The position numbers and the translations under genes are program-made. Below the pieces are notes generated by a model that saw only the letters and a program-made list of their open reading frames with translations, made no database searches and was not told the origin of the DNA. DNA of 64,000 bases from Clostridium porci (lineage in GTDB: Bacteria; Bacillota; Clostridia; Lachnospirales; Lachnospiraceae), in the NCBI RefSeq assembly GCF_009696375.1, contig NZ_VUMD01000002.1:248001-312000 (forward strand), read 5' to 3'. Shown one piece after another: positions 1 through 8,046 of the stretch (position 1 is the first letter of the stretch; every line of letters starts with the position of its first letter).

Positions 1-639
1 CTTTGTGAGAACAGTCCGGTAAAGGTTGGCTGTCAGAGCGTTTATCGGGATGATACGGCGGTGGACGGTGGCTTCGGAGCGTTTACTGCCAACCGGACGG
101 CTAATGGAGCAAGGGCCATCGGCTGCACGACCACCATGATCGGCCACTGTGAGGAGCGTAAGGACAAGGCGGGAATCCTGGCCGAGGCTGGAGTGACGGA
201 TAGGAAGGCAGTAAACCGTATTCTGAATCAGGAGATAAAAAGGGCTGTTTCTGCTGGGCTTTCTGTGCTATACTGTATTGGAGAGTCCTCCCAGGAGCAG
301 GAAAGATGGAAAGAGGTTCTAAAGGAGCAGATCGATGTTGGCCTGGAAGGTGTGGATAAGAGCAGGATCGTAATTGCCTATGAACCTATCTGGGCCATTG
401 GGCCGGGCAAGATTCCGCCGGATAAGGATTATATTACGATGATTGGCTCCTATATCAAGGAAATTACAGAGGGCTGTGATGTAGTATATGGGGGCGGCTT
501 AAAGGTGGATAACGCCAGGATGCTGGCCGGCGTGCCGGTGATGGATGGAGGGCTCATAGCTTTGACCAGGTTTCAGGGCGAGATTGGCTTTTATCCGGAA
601 GAATATCTGGAAATCATCAAGACCTATATGGGTTATTAA
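1..639 (+). CDS. Triosephosphate isomerase family protein (5' end outside window)
   Basis: The reading frame is open from base 1, so the gene starts upstream and the N-terminal strand with the catalytic lysine is not visible. The visible part has TIM-barrel landmarks: IGHCEER with the electrophilic histidine (canonical TIM has IGHSERR), the catalytic glutamate in AYEPIWAIGPGK, and the phosphate loop YGGGLK. The deviating loop and the partner LarA-like gene 12 bases downstream suggest a TIM paralogue that may act on another phosphorylated ketose, for example a tetrulose phosphate in LerI/EryH-type pathways, rather than the glycolytic enzyme. The family call is firm; the substrate is inference. 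Confidence 0.85.
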   Translation, partial: LCENSPVKVGCQSVYRDDTAVDGGFGAFTANRTANGARAIGCTTTMIGHCEERKDKAGILAEAGVTDRKAVNRILNQEIKRAVSAGLSVLYCIGESSQEQERWKEVLKEQIDVGLEGVDKSRIVIAYEPIWAIGPGKIPPDKDYITMIGSYIKEITEGCDVVYGGGLKVDNARMLAGVPVMDGGLIALTRFQGEIGFYPEEYLEIIKTYMGY

Positions 640-651
640 AGGAGGGCAATT

Positions 652-2145
652 ATGAAGTTATCATTTGAATACGGCGCTGGCTTAATGACAGCGGAGCTTC
701 CGGATACGACAGATGTATTTATCCCAGGCGAAACAGTGGCGGATCCACCCTGTATTCCTGAGGATAAGCTGGTGGAGGAGACGCTCAAGTCCATCCGCAA
801 TCCTATGGGTATGGAGCCTCTTTCCAAGCTGGCACACAAGGGTTCCAAGATTACCATCATCTTCCCGGACCGGGTAAAGGGCGGAGAGCAGCCTACCTCT
901 CACAGGAAGATTGCCATTAAGCTCATCCTTCAGGAGCTGTACGAGGCAGGCGTTGACAAAAAGGATATCCTGCTCATCTGCTCCAACGGGCTTCACAGAA
1001 AAAATACGGAGCAGGAAATCCATAATGTGCTGGGTGATGAACTGTTTCACGCCTTTTGGCATACGCACCAGATCATCAACCATGACAGTGAGGACTATGA
1101 GCATCTTGTGGATTTGGGAACAACCGGCAGGGGCGATCCTGTCCTGATGAACAAATATGTTTATGACAGCGATGTCGCCATCCTGATCGGCCATACCCAG
1201 GGGAACCCCTACGGCGGCTATTCAGGAGGCTATAAGCATTGTTCCACAGGCATCACCCACTGGCGTTCCATCGCCTCCCACCACGTTCCTGAGGTCATGC
1301 ACCGGAACGATTTTACTCCGGTCAGCGGTACGTCGCTTATGAGAACAAAGTTTGATGAGATTGGCCAGCATATGGAGAAGTGCATGGGCAAGAAGTTTTT
1401 TTGCTGTGACGCGGTGCTGGACACCCGATCCCGGCAGATCGAAATTAACAGCGGATATGCAAAGGTAATGCAGCCTCATTCCTGGAAAGCGGCTGATAAG
1501 AGGACCTATGTTCCTTGGGCTGAGAAAAAGTATGACGTAATGATCTTTGGCGCACCGCAGTTCTTCCATTACGGAGAAGGAATGGGAACGAACCCGATTA
1601 TGCTGATGCAGGCGATTTCCGCACAGGTTATCAGACATAAGCGAATTATGAGCGATCATTGCGTGATCATCTGCTCATCCATCTGTAACGGCTATTTCCA
1701 TGATGAGCTGTGGCCATATACCAGAGAGATGTATGAGATGTTCCAGCATGACTACATGAATACGCTGCCAGATATGAACCGCTATGGCGAGTATTTCGCG
1801 ACCAATGAGGAATACATCAGAAAATACCGTTACTGCAACGCTTTCCATCCCTTCCATGGCTTCTCCATGATCAGCTGCGGACATATAGCGGAGATGAATA
1901 CATCCGCCATTTATATCTGCGGGGCTCAGGAGCCGGGCTACGCAAGAGGTATGGGCTTAAAGACGAGGGCCACCATTGAGGAGGCCTTGGAGGATGCGAA
2001 GAAGAAATTTGTAGGGCCTAATCCAAATATTCTTGCCCTTCCCCAGACCTTCAAGCTAAGCGCCGTTCATCTGATGATGAAGAACGAGGTATACGACGGC
2101 AAAGGGGCAGAGGACTGTGCCTGTGCCGCTCATATGCATGGATGA
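652..2145 (+). CDS. LarA-family nickel-pincer racemase/epimerase homologue
   Basis: A 497-aa protein of the lactate racemase (LarA, DUF2088) family, which racemises or epimerises 2-hydroxy acids using a nickel-pincer nucleotide. The start has a strong AAAGGAGGG ribosome site. Visible landmarks are FPDRVKGG, SNGLHRKNTEQE (matching the family's TGLHR motif with a catalytic His) and GGYSGGYKH, which matches the GFSGGRK loop carrying the cofactor-bound lysine. LarB, LarC and LarE, which make the cofactor, are not in the window. The gene is probably co-transcribed with the TIM-like gene 12 bases upstream, pointing to a sugar-acid or hydroxy-acid pathway. LarA homologues vary widely in substrate, so lactate should not be assumed. 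Confidence 0.85.
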   Translation: MKLSFEYGAGLMTAELPDTTDVFIPGETVADPPCIPEDKLVEETLKSIRNPMGMEPLSKLAHKGSKITIIFPDRVKGGEQPTSHRKIAIKLILQELYEAGVDKKDILLICSNGLHRKNTEQEIHNVLGDELFHAFWHTHQIINHDSEDYEHLVDLGTTGRGDPVLMNKYVYDSDVAILIGHTQGNPYGGYSGGYKHCSTGITHWRSIASHHVPEVMHRNDFTPVSGTSLMRTKFDEIGQHMEKCMGKKFFCCDAVLDTRSRQIEINSGYAKVMQPHSWKAADKRTYVPWAEKKYDVMIFGAPQFFHYGEGMGTNPIMLMQAISAQVIRHKRIMSDHCVIICSSICNGYFHDELWPYTREMYEMFQHDYMNTLPDMNRYGEYFATNEEYIRKYRYCNAFHPFHGFSMISCGHIAEMNTSAIYICGAQEPGYARGMGLKTRATIEEALEDAKKKFVGPNPNILALPQTFKLSAVHLMMKNEVYDGKGAEDCACAAHMHG

Positions 2146-2152
2146 TATACGT

Positions 2153-2181
2153 CCCGGAGCTGCCTATTAAGCAGCTCCGGG
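2153..2181 (+). terminator. Strong stem-loop after the LarA-like gene
   Basis: An 11-bp perfect stem, CCCGGAGCTGC and its complement around the loop CTATTAA, starts 7 bases after the stop codon. There is no T-tract after it, so it could be a processed 3' end or a weak terminator rather than a classic intrinsic one. Confidence 0.55.
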
Positions 2182-2283
2182 CTATTGGCGTCGTCCTGCT
2201 TATGACTGGGAAAGCAGCTGCGCTTCGGTAAGAAAGTGAACCGGAGCAGGCTTTTAAAAATTTGCCTGAAAGGGGGTATTTTT

Positions 2284-3441
2284 GTGAAGACATTAATTAA
2301 AAATGTATCCGTATATCATAACCATCGCTTTGAGCCTCTGGAGCTTCTGCTAGAGAACGGAAAAATTTCACGTATGGGGGATTGTCAGGGAGAAGCTTGT
2401 GATGAGGTTATTGACGGGGAAGGAAAACGAGTGGCGCCAGGCTTTTTCGATATTCATACCCATGGTGCGGTGGGAGTAGATGTAAATGGAGCCGACGCAG
2501 AGGGCTTTGAGAAAATCTGCCGGTTTTTTGCCTCTCAGGGGACGACCAGCTGGCTTTGTTCTGTGTTGACGGACACGGAAGAACATACAATGCATGCCAT
2601 CCGCATGTATAAGGAATGGAAGAAGCTTAAGCACAGGGGGGCGGAACTGGTAGGAATTCATCTGGAGGGACCCTTTTTGTGTCCGGCTTATAAGGGCGCA
2701 ATGCCGGAGCATCTGTTAAAAAAGCCTGATATGAAGCTTTTAAAGGCGTATCAGGAGGAAGCGGAGGGCGAGGTGCGCTACATCACCGTATCGCCTGAGG
2801 TGGAAGGGATTGTGGATTTTATTCCTTACATAAAGAGCCTGGGAATCCAGGTAGCCATTGGTCATTCGGGCGCCGGCTATGAAACTGCCAGAAAGGCCAT
2901 CCGCAATGGAGCGCTGGGAGCTACCCATACAGGAAATGCCATGAAGCTGCTCCATCAGCATTTTCCCGCAATATGGGGAGCTGTCCTGGAGGATGACGAC
3001 GTGTACTGCGAGATAATTTGCGACGGCAGGCATCTCCATCCGGGTACGGTGCGCTTTATTATCAAGATCAAGGGCTTAAACCGTGTAGTAGCTGTTACGG
3101 ATTCCATCATGGCTGCGGGGCTGCCGGACGGCAGCTATAAGCTGGGAGTGAATGACGTGGTAGTTGTGGATGGGGATGCAAAGCTGGCCTCAGACGGAAC
3201 GCGGGCAGGCAGCACACTGACGACCGGAATGGCTCTTAAGAATCTTCTGAAATTTACGGGACGCTCCCTGGCAGAGCTGATTCCCATGCTGACAGAGAAC
3301 CCGGCCAGACTCATCGGCGTCTATGACAGGGTAGGCTCCATTGAACCGGGAAAAGACGCGGATCTGGTCTTTTTGGATGAGGACTGTCAGGTAGTACGCA
3401 CGCTGGTCAAAGGAAAGGTGTGCTATACAAAGGACAGATAG
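2284..3441 (+). CDS. nagA: N-acetylglucosamine-6-phosphate deacetylase
   Basis: A 385-aa amidohydrolase that converts GlcNAc-6-phosphate to glucosamine-6-phosphate and acetate. Features are the N-terminal PGFFDIHTHG metal motif, HLEGPFL with the metal-binding Glu, IGHSGAGYE and GATHTGNAM with the metal-ligand histidines, VTDSIMAAG with the catalytic Asp, and a C-terminal GSIEPGKDADLVFLD typical of amidohydrolases. The GTG start at 2284 was chosen because AGGGGG lies 7 bases upstream; an in-frame GTG at 2236 has no such site. No nagB or PTS gene is adjacent, so it may serve amino sugars imported by systems elsewhere. Confidence 0.93.
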   Translation: MKTLIKNVSVYHNHRFEPLELLLENGKISRMGDCQGEACDEVIDGEGKRVAPGFFDIHTHGAVGVDVNGADAEGFEKICRFFASQGTTSWLCSVLTDTEEHTMHAIRMYKEWKKLKHRGAELVGIHLEGPFLCPAYKGAMPEHLLKKPDMKLLKAYQEEAEGEVRYITVSPEVEGIVDFIPYIKSLGIQVAIGHSGAGYETARKAIRNGALGATHTGNAMKLLHQHFPAIWGAVLEDDDVYCEIICDGRHLHPGTVRFIIKIKGLNRVVAVTDSIMAAGLPDGSYKLGVNDVVVVDGDAKLASDGTRAGSTLTTGMALKNLLKFTGRSLAELIPMLTENPARLIGVYDRVGSIEPGKDADLVFLDEDCQVVRTLVKGKVCYTKDR

Positions 3442-3478
3442 AAACGATAGAAAAGAACAGGAAAGAGATGATTAGCAA

Positions 3479-4273
3479 ATGGATGGATATTTGTATATAT
3501 TATTCTGGATCGTGAGCTTTGGAGCCTCCATTGCCGGCGCGATCTGCGGAATTGGCGGCGGAGTCATTATCAAGCCGGCTCTGGACGCCTTTGGAGTGTT
3601 AAGCGTTCCGACCATTAGCTTCCTGTCCGGCTGCACGGTGCTGGCTATGACATTCTATTCTGTAATTAAGGGAAAGCTGAGCGGGGAATCCCTGATTGAT
3701 ATTAAGACCGGAACGCCTCTGGCTATAGGGGCCGCCATAGGAGGCGTTGCCGGCAAATCCATGTTTCAGGCTGTGTCCGCCAGCTGTGCGGATAAAGATA
3801 CGGTGGGAGCGGTTCAGGCAGGCTGCCTGCTCATCATTACGCTGGGAACATTGATTTATACCATTAAGAAGGATCGGATTAAGACGCTTTACATAACCAA
3901 CGCTGCCGCTTGTGTGGTGATTGGAGTAGTCTTGGGGATTTTCTCTTCCTTTCTGGGAATCGGAGGAGGCCCTATTAACCTGGTGGCGCTGTTTTATTTT
4001 TTTTCAATGGAGACGAAGGCAGCAGCGCAGAATTCCCTGTATATCATCCTGTTTTCCCAAATTGCCAGCCTTCTTAATTCCCTGATTACCAAAACTGTGC
4101 CGGAATTCTCTTTCTGGCTGCTGGTGCTTATGGTGATCGGTGGCATTTTGGGCGGAATAAGCGGGCGAAGCATCAATAAGAAGATAGACTCCAATGTGGT
4201 AGATAAGCTGTTTATTTTTCTAATGGCGGTGATTATTGGAATTAATATCTATAATATTTATCAGTTTATCTGA
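3479..4273 (+). CDS. TauE/SafE family sulfite exporter-like membrane protein
   Basis: A 264-aa integral membrane protein with several hydrophobic spans and the two internal glycine-rich repeats of the family, AICGIGGGVIIKP near the N-terminus and SFLGIGGGPINLV in the second half. Family members move sulfite, sulfonates or other small anions across the membrane. It lies 37 bases after nagA and just upstream of the separately promoted metY sulfur operon, so a role in sulfur-anion traffic is plausible but not shown. Start codon spacing to GGAAAGAG is a little long. Confidence 0.85.
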   Translation: MDGYLYILFWIVSFGASIAGAICGIGGGVIIKPALDAFGVLSVPTISFLSGCTVLAMTFYSVIKGKLSGESLIDIKTGTPLAIGAAIGGVAGKSMFQAVSASCADKDTVGAVQAGCLLIITLGTLIYTIKKDRIKTLYITNAAACVVIGVVLGIFSSFLGIGGGPINLVALFYFFSMETKAAAQNSLYIILFSQIASLLNSLITKTVPEFSFWLLVLMVIGGILGGISGRSINKKIDSNVVDKLFIFLMAVIIGINIYNIYQFI

Positions 4274-4315
4274 TGAGATGAATGGATGCTGCTGATTTAT
4301 TTCGCAAAAATCCTA

Positions 4316-4340
4316 TTTACCTATTGACAAAGTAGGGAAA
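4316..4340. promoter_or_regulatory. Inverted repeat over the metY -35 box (candidate operator)
   Basis: TTTACCTA, nine bases, then TAGGGAAA: arms match at 7 of 8 positions and the nine-base centre holds the -35 TTGACA. Position and symmetry fit a repressor site, for instance for an Rrf2/CymR-type sulfur regulator, but the binder is unknown. Confidence 0.4.
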
Positions 4341-4352
4341 TTGGTGTATGAT
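4324..4352 (+). promoter_or_regulatory. Sigma-A promoter of the metY operon
   Basis: TTGACA (4324-4329), a 17-base spacer and TATGAT (4347-4352) make a near-consensus promoter; transcription should start near 4359, about 39 bases before the leader ORF. Confidence 0.8.
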
Positions 4353-4397
4353 ACCACCATAGAATTTGAGAAAGCGTTAAAAAGGAGGCAAAAAGCA

Positions 4398-4523
4398 ATG
4401 GCAATTAGACATACAGTTATCACAAGCTGCTTCATGTGTTGTTGTCGAATGCTGATCTCCCGGGCATATAATATGGCCAGGCGCTTTGGCGTACTTTGCT
4501 TTGCGCCTGCACAAAGCACTTAA
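4398..4523 (+). CDS. Cysteine-rich leader peptide of the metY operon
   Basis: A 41-codon ORF with an excellent ribosome site (AAAGGAGG at 4382-4388, 9 bases before ATG). It encodes five cysteines, at residues 11, 14, 15, 16 and 34, including three consecutive TGT codons at 4437-4445. It sits between the operon promoter and an intrinsic terminator ahead of a sulfhydrylase gene. This is the arrangement of an attenuation leader in which ribosome stalling at Cys codons reports low charged tRNA-Cys. It is not expected to have an enzymatic role. The longer frame starting with TTG at 4341 overlaps the -10 box and is not real. Confidence 0.8.
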   Translation: MAIRHTVITSCFMCCCRMLISRAYNMARRFGVLCFAPAQST

Positions 4524-4579
4524 AAGAAAGTGTAAGATTTGCCATTTGCCCGGGAGCTTTAAAAAGCCTCGGTTTTTTT
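4457..4579 (+). promoter_or_regulatory. Transcription attenuator: antiterminator/terminator pair
   Basis: CTCCCGGGC (4457-4465) is an exact reverse complement of GCCCGGGAG (4548-4556), and ATGGC (4473-4477) also pairs with GCCAT (4541-4545), giving a long antiterminator. GCCCGGGAG is also the 5' arm of the terminator (CCGGGAGCTTT with AAAGCCTCGG, one bulged A, then seven T at 4573-4579). The two structures exclude each other. The first arm starts about 12 bases after the TGT-TGT-TGT run inside the leader ORF, so a ribosome stalled there would leave it free, while one translating onward would cover it. Predicted result: expression when cysteine is scarce. Confidence 0.78.
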
Positions 4580-4623
4580 GTGCTCAAATTCGACTATCAT
4601 AATTTCAGAAAAGAGGGTTTGCT

Positions 4624-5904
4624 ATGAGTGAGTATAAGTTTGAAACATTGCAGCTACACGTTGGTCAGGAAGAACCGGACCCTGCTACGGATGCCAGAGC
4701 GGTTCCGATTTATCAGACGACTTCTTATGTGTTTAGAAATTCTGCCCATGCGGCTGCCAGATTTGATCTTTCAGATGCCGGAAACATCTATGGCCGCCTT
4801 ACCAATTCGACTCAGGATGTTCTGGAAAAAAGACTGGCTGCTTTGGAAGGAGGAGCAGCAGCTTTGGCTCTGGCTTCCGGCGCGGCAGCTATCTCGTATG
4901 TGATAGAGGCCCTTGCCTCAGACGGCGGGCATATTGTATCTCAGAAAACCATTTATGGAGGCAGCTACAACCTTTTAGAGCATACCCTTCCTCATTTTGG
5001 CATTACCACTACCTTCGTGGATGTACATAAGCTGGAAGAGGTGGAACAGGCAATTCAGGAGAATACAAGGGCCATCTATCTAGAAACCCTGGGAAATCCA
5101 AACAGCGATATTCCTGATATTGACGCGATTGCAAAGCTAGCTCATAAGCATGGACTTCCTCTGGTAATTGATAATACATTTGGAACGCCTTATCTGATTC
5201 GTCCCATTGAGCATGGGGCCGATATAGTTGTACATTCCGCTACTAAATTTATTGGCGGGCATGGAACCACCCTTGGAGGAGTGATTGTGGATTCAGGGAA
5301 ATTTGACTGGAAGGCAAGCGGAAAATATCCGGCGATTGCCGAGGCAAATCCCAGCTACCATGGAATCTCCTTTGTTGACGCAGCTGGGCCTGCGGCCTTT
5401 GTGACTTATATCCGCGCGATTCTTCTTCGCGATACGGGTGCGGCTATTTCTCCCTTTAATGCGTTTCTTCTGCTGCAGGGAGTTGAAACCCTGTCTCTCC
5501 GTCTGGAGCGGCATGCGGAAAATACAAAGAAGGTAGTGGAGTATCTGGCAAAGCATCCCAAGGTGGAGCATGTCAATCATCCGTCCCTTCCTGCCCATCC
5601 CGATCATTCCCTGTATCAGAAGTATTTTCCGAAGGGCGGAGCCTCGATTTTCACCTTTGAGATTCAAGGAGGTCAGGAGGAAGCCCACAAATTTATTGAC
5701 AGCTTAAAGATTTTCTCCCTTCTGGCAAATGTGGCGGATGTAAAGAGTCTGGTGATTCACCCGGCTACCACAACCCACTCTCAGCTAACCCAGGAGGAGC
5801 TGCTCGATCAGGGAATCAAGCCCAATACGATCCGCCTGTCCATTGGGACAGAACATATTGATGATATTATCGCCGATCTGGAGCGGGGATTTCAGGCGGT
5901 ATAA
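4624..5904 (+). CDS. metY: O-acetylhomoserine (thiol)-lyase / sulfhydrylase
   Basis: A 426-aa cytoplasmic PLP enzyme of the Cys/Met metabolism family, the usual length for MetY. It joins O-acetylhomoserine with sulfide to give homocysteine. Visible motifs are the N-terminal [26 protein letters not shown], the PLP-contact [11 protein letters not shown] and the lysine in [11 protein letters not shown] that forms the Schiff base, with C-terminal [13 protein letters not shown]. It is the first structural gene behind the cysteine leader and is followed by an amino-acid ABC importer, so sulfide assimilation and uptake of sulfur amino acids appear to be controlled together. Confidence 0.93.
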   Translation: MSEYKFETLQLHVGQEEPDPATDARAVPIYQTTSYVFRNSAHAAARFDLSDAGNIYGRLTNSTQDVLEKRLAALEGGAAALALASGAAAISYVIEALASDGGHIVSQKTIYGGSYNLLEHTLPHFGITTTFVDVHKLEEVEQAIQENTRAIYLETLGNPNSDIPDIDAIAKLAHKHGLPLVIDNTFGTPYLIRPIEHGADIVVHSATKFIGGHGTTLGGVIVDSGKFDWKASGKYPAIAEANPSYHGISFVDAAGPAAFVTYIRAILLRDTGAAISPFNAFLLLQGVETLSLRLERHAENTKKVVEYLAKHPKVEHVNHPSLPAHPDHSLYQKYFPKGGASIFTFEIQGGQEEAHKFIDSLKIFSLLANVADVKSLVIHPATTTHSQLTQEELLDQGIKPNTIRLSIGTEHIDDIIADLERGFQAV

Positions 5905-5937
5905 GAGTGGAATTAAGAATGAAAGGGGGAAATAATT

Positions 5938-6597
5938 CTGAGGATAGATGTGCTGGCTGATTATCTGCCGTTGTATGGAAAGGCTGCGTTATTGACAGTC
6001 AGGCTTGGGCTGACGGGAGTTGTTTTCTCCATTCTGCTTGGACTTGTGTGCGCATTGATTCAATATTTTAAAATTCCGGTTCTTCGCAGGGTTGTGTCTG
6101 TGTATGTTGAGTTAAGCCGTAATACGCCCCTTTTGATTCAGCTGTTCTTTATCTATTATGGAATACCAAAGCTTGGAATACCGACAGAGGCTGCAGCCTG
6201 TGGTATAGCGGGCCTGACCTTTCTGGGAGGGGGATACATGGCGGAAGCCTTCCGAAGCGGGCTGGAGGCAATACCGGATATGCAAAGAGAATGTGCTTAC
6301 AGTCTGGGAATGAGCCGGTTTCAGGCAATGTGGTATATTATTCTGCCCCAGGCTGTTTCCATTAGTGTTCCTGCTTTTGCTGCAAATGTGATTTTCCTTT
6401 TGAAAGAGACCAGTGTTTTCAGCGCAATCAGCCTGATGGATCTGATGTTTACAGCCAAGGATTTAATTGGCCTGTATTATAAAACAACAGAGAGCCTGTT
6501 TCTCTTAGTTGTGTTTTATTTGATGATTCTGCTTCCAGTTTCTATATTGGGGAGTTTCCTGGAAAGGAGGCTGCGCTATGCCGGATTTGGGACTTGA
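5938..6597 (+). CDS. Polar amino-acid ABC transporter permease (subunit 1)
   Basis: A roughly 219-aa membrane permease of the HisM/GlnP type, with the family motif SRNTPLLIQLFFIYYG near residue 60 and the EAA loop around EAFRSGLEAI and YSLGMSRFQAMWYI, which contacts the ATPase. The start is unusual: AAGGGGG at 5923-5929 is ideally spaced (8 bases) to a CTG at 5938, while the first standard start is GTG at 5950, 20 bases away. Both are in frame. It follows metY by 33 bases and its end overlaps the next permease by 20 bases. Confidence 0.88.
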   Translation: MRIDVLADYLPLYGKAALLTVRLGLTGVVFSILLGLVCALIQYFKIPVLRRVVSVYVELSRNTPLLIQLFFIYYGIPKLGIPTEAAACGIAGLTFLGGGYMAEAFRSGLEAIPDMQRECAYSLGMSRFQAMWYIILPQAVSISVPAFAANVIFLLKETSVFSAISLMDLMFTAKDLIGLYYKTTESLFLLVVFYLMILLPVSILGSFLERRLRYAGFGT

Positions 6598-7252
6598 CGT
6601 GCTGCTTAAAGGGAAGAATCTGGTCAGGCTTCTGGGAGGTCTGGGGGTAGCGCTTAAAATTAGCCTGATTTCTGTGGCTCTTAGCATTCCCCTTGGAATA
6701 CTGCTGGGAGCGCTGATGACATGGAGGAATCCTATAATCAGAGGGGGGCTGAGAGTGTATCTGGAGACGATCCGAATCCTTCCGCAGATGGTTTTGCTGT
6801 TTCTCCTTTATTTTGGAACAACCAGAGCCTTTGGCTGGAATCTCACGGGAGAAATGGCAGCTGTCATTGTATTTACCCTGTGGGGAACTGCGGAAATGAG
6901 CGATCTGGTGCGCAGTGCGCTGCTCTCTATCCCTGTTCACCAATACGAAAGCAGCGCAGCCCTGGGCCTTGGAAAAGTACAGACTTATCTGTATATTATC
7001 ATTCCCCAGGCTGTACGTAGACTGATTCCTCTGTCGATGAATCTGATCACCCGAATGATTAAAACAACCAGTCTGGTTCTGATGATCGGAGTGGTGGAGG
7101 TACTGAAAGTGGCGCAGCAGATAATAGAAGCAAACCGGATGTCCAGTCCCAACGCGGCTTTTGGAGTTTATCTTTTTATATTTATCTTATATTTTCTTGC
7201 CTGCTGGCCCATCAGCCTGTTTGCAAAATATCTGGAACAAAAATGGAGATGA
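6578..7252 (+). CDS. Polar amino-acid ABC transporter permease (subunit 2)
   Basis: A 224-aa membrane permease of the same family as its upstream neighbour, with RVYLETIRILPQMVLLFLLY and the EAA loop SAALGLGKVQTYLYIIIPQA. Two different permeases encoded in tandem form the heterodimeric channel of polar amino-acid importers. The start codon lies inside the preceding gene, with AAAGGAGG about 8 bases upstream, indicating translational coupling. Confidence 0.88.
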   Translation: MPDLGLDVLLKGKNLVRLLGGLGVALKISLISVALSIPLGILLGALMTWRNPIIRGGLRVYLETIRILPQMVLLFLLYFGTTRAFGWNLTGEMAAVIVFTLWGTAEMSDLVRSALLSIPVHQYESSAALGLGKVQTYLYIIIPQAVRRLIPLSMNLITRMIKTTSLVLMIGVVEVLKVAQQIIEANRMSSPNAAFGVYLFIFILYFLACWPISLFAKYLEQKWR

Positions 7253-7258
7253 AGCCTT

Positions 7259-8035
7259 ATGAGTGAAATGCTGTTATCTGTAAAAAACCTTACCAAGTGC
7301 TATGGGAAAAGCAAGGTATTGGATCACATTGATTTTCAGGTTCGTCAGGGAGAGGTCATTGTGGTGGTGGGACCCAGCGGCTGCGGAAAGAGTACCCTGC
7401 TGCGGTGTATCAATGCGCTGGAGCCGATTCAGGAGGGCGAAATCAGACTGGATGAGGAGATTGTGAATCCAGGCGCTAAGAAGCTGGCAGAGCTTCGGCA
7501 GAGGATCGGTATGGTGTTTCAAAGCTATGAGCTGTTCCCTCACCTGACTGTGCTGGATAATGTTATGCTTGCTCCCTGTAAGGTACAGAAGCGGAAAAAG
7601 GATGAGGTTCGTCAGGAGGCATATGCCCTCCTGGAGCGGGTTGGCCTTAAGGAAAAGGCCGGCAGCTACCCCAGGGAACTGTCAGGCGGACAAAAGCAGA
7701 GGGCAGCCATTGTCAGAGCACTCTGTATGGGGCCGGAGCTGCTGCTTTTTGACGAGGTCACAGCTTCTCTTGACCCGGAAATGGTTCGTGAGGTTCTGGA
7801 CGTGATGCTTGGTCTGGCAGCTGCCGGAAAAACGATGATAATTGTAACCCATGAGATGCAGTTTGCAAGAGCTGTGGCGGATCGGATTTTGTTTCTGGAC
7901 GGTGGGAAGGTCATAGAGGATACTCTGCCGGAGGAATTTTTTGTGCGGCCCAAAACAGAACGGGCAAGAAAATTTTTACATACGTTTGAATTTGAAACAG
8001 TGAAGGCCCATGGTAAGGGGGCTTTAGCTGAATGA
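7259..8035 (+). CDS. Amino-acid ABC transporter ATP-binding protein
   Basis: A 258-aa ATPase of the GlnQ/TcyC group. Walker A is GPSGCGKST near residue 40, the Q-loop is in GMVFQSYELFPHLTV, the signature is ELSGGQKQRAAIVRAL, Walker B is LLLFDEVTASLDPE, and the switch histidine is in IIVTHEMQFA. It energises the two permeases encoded just upstream. The stop codon overlaps the ribosome site of the next gene. Confidence 0.93.
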   Translation: MSEMLLSVKNLTKCYGKSKVLDHIDFQVRQGEVIVVVGPSGCGKSTLLRCINALEPIQEGEIRLDEEIVNPGAKKLAELRQRIGMVFQSYELFPHLTVLDNVMLAPCKVQKRKKDEVRQEAYALLERVGLKEKAGSYPRELSGGQKQRAAIVRALCMGPELLLFDEVTASLDPEMVREVLDVMLGLAAAGKTMIIVTHEMQFARAVADRILFLDGGKVIEDTLPEEFFVRPKTERARKFLHTFEFETVKAHGKGALAE

Positions 8036-8046
8036 GGAGGAATATT

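Noticed and set aside
682-1194. Long minus-strand frame across the LarA-like gene
   Set aside because: Antisense shadow of a clearly conserved gene, with no ribosome site and no recognisable domain.
4341-4397. Upstream extension of the Cys leader ORF from TTG 4341
   Set aside because: It overlaps the -10 box and precedes the expected transcription start; the real ribosome site is at 4382-4388.
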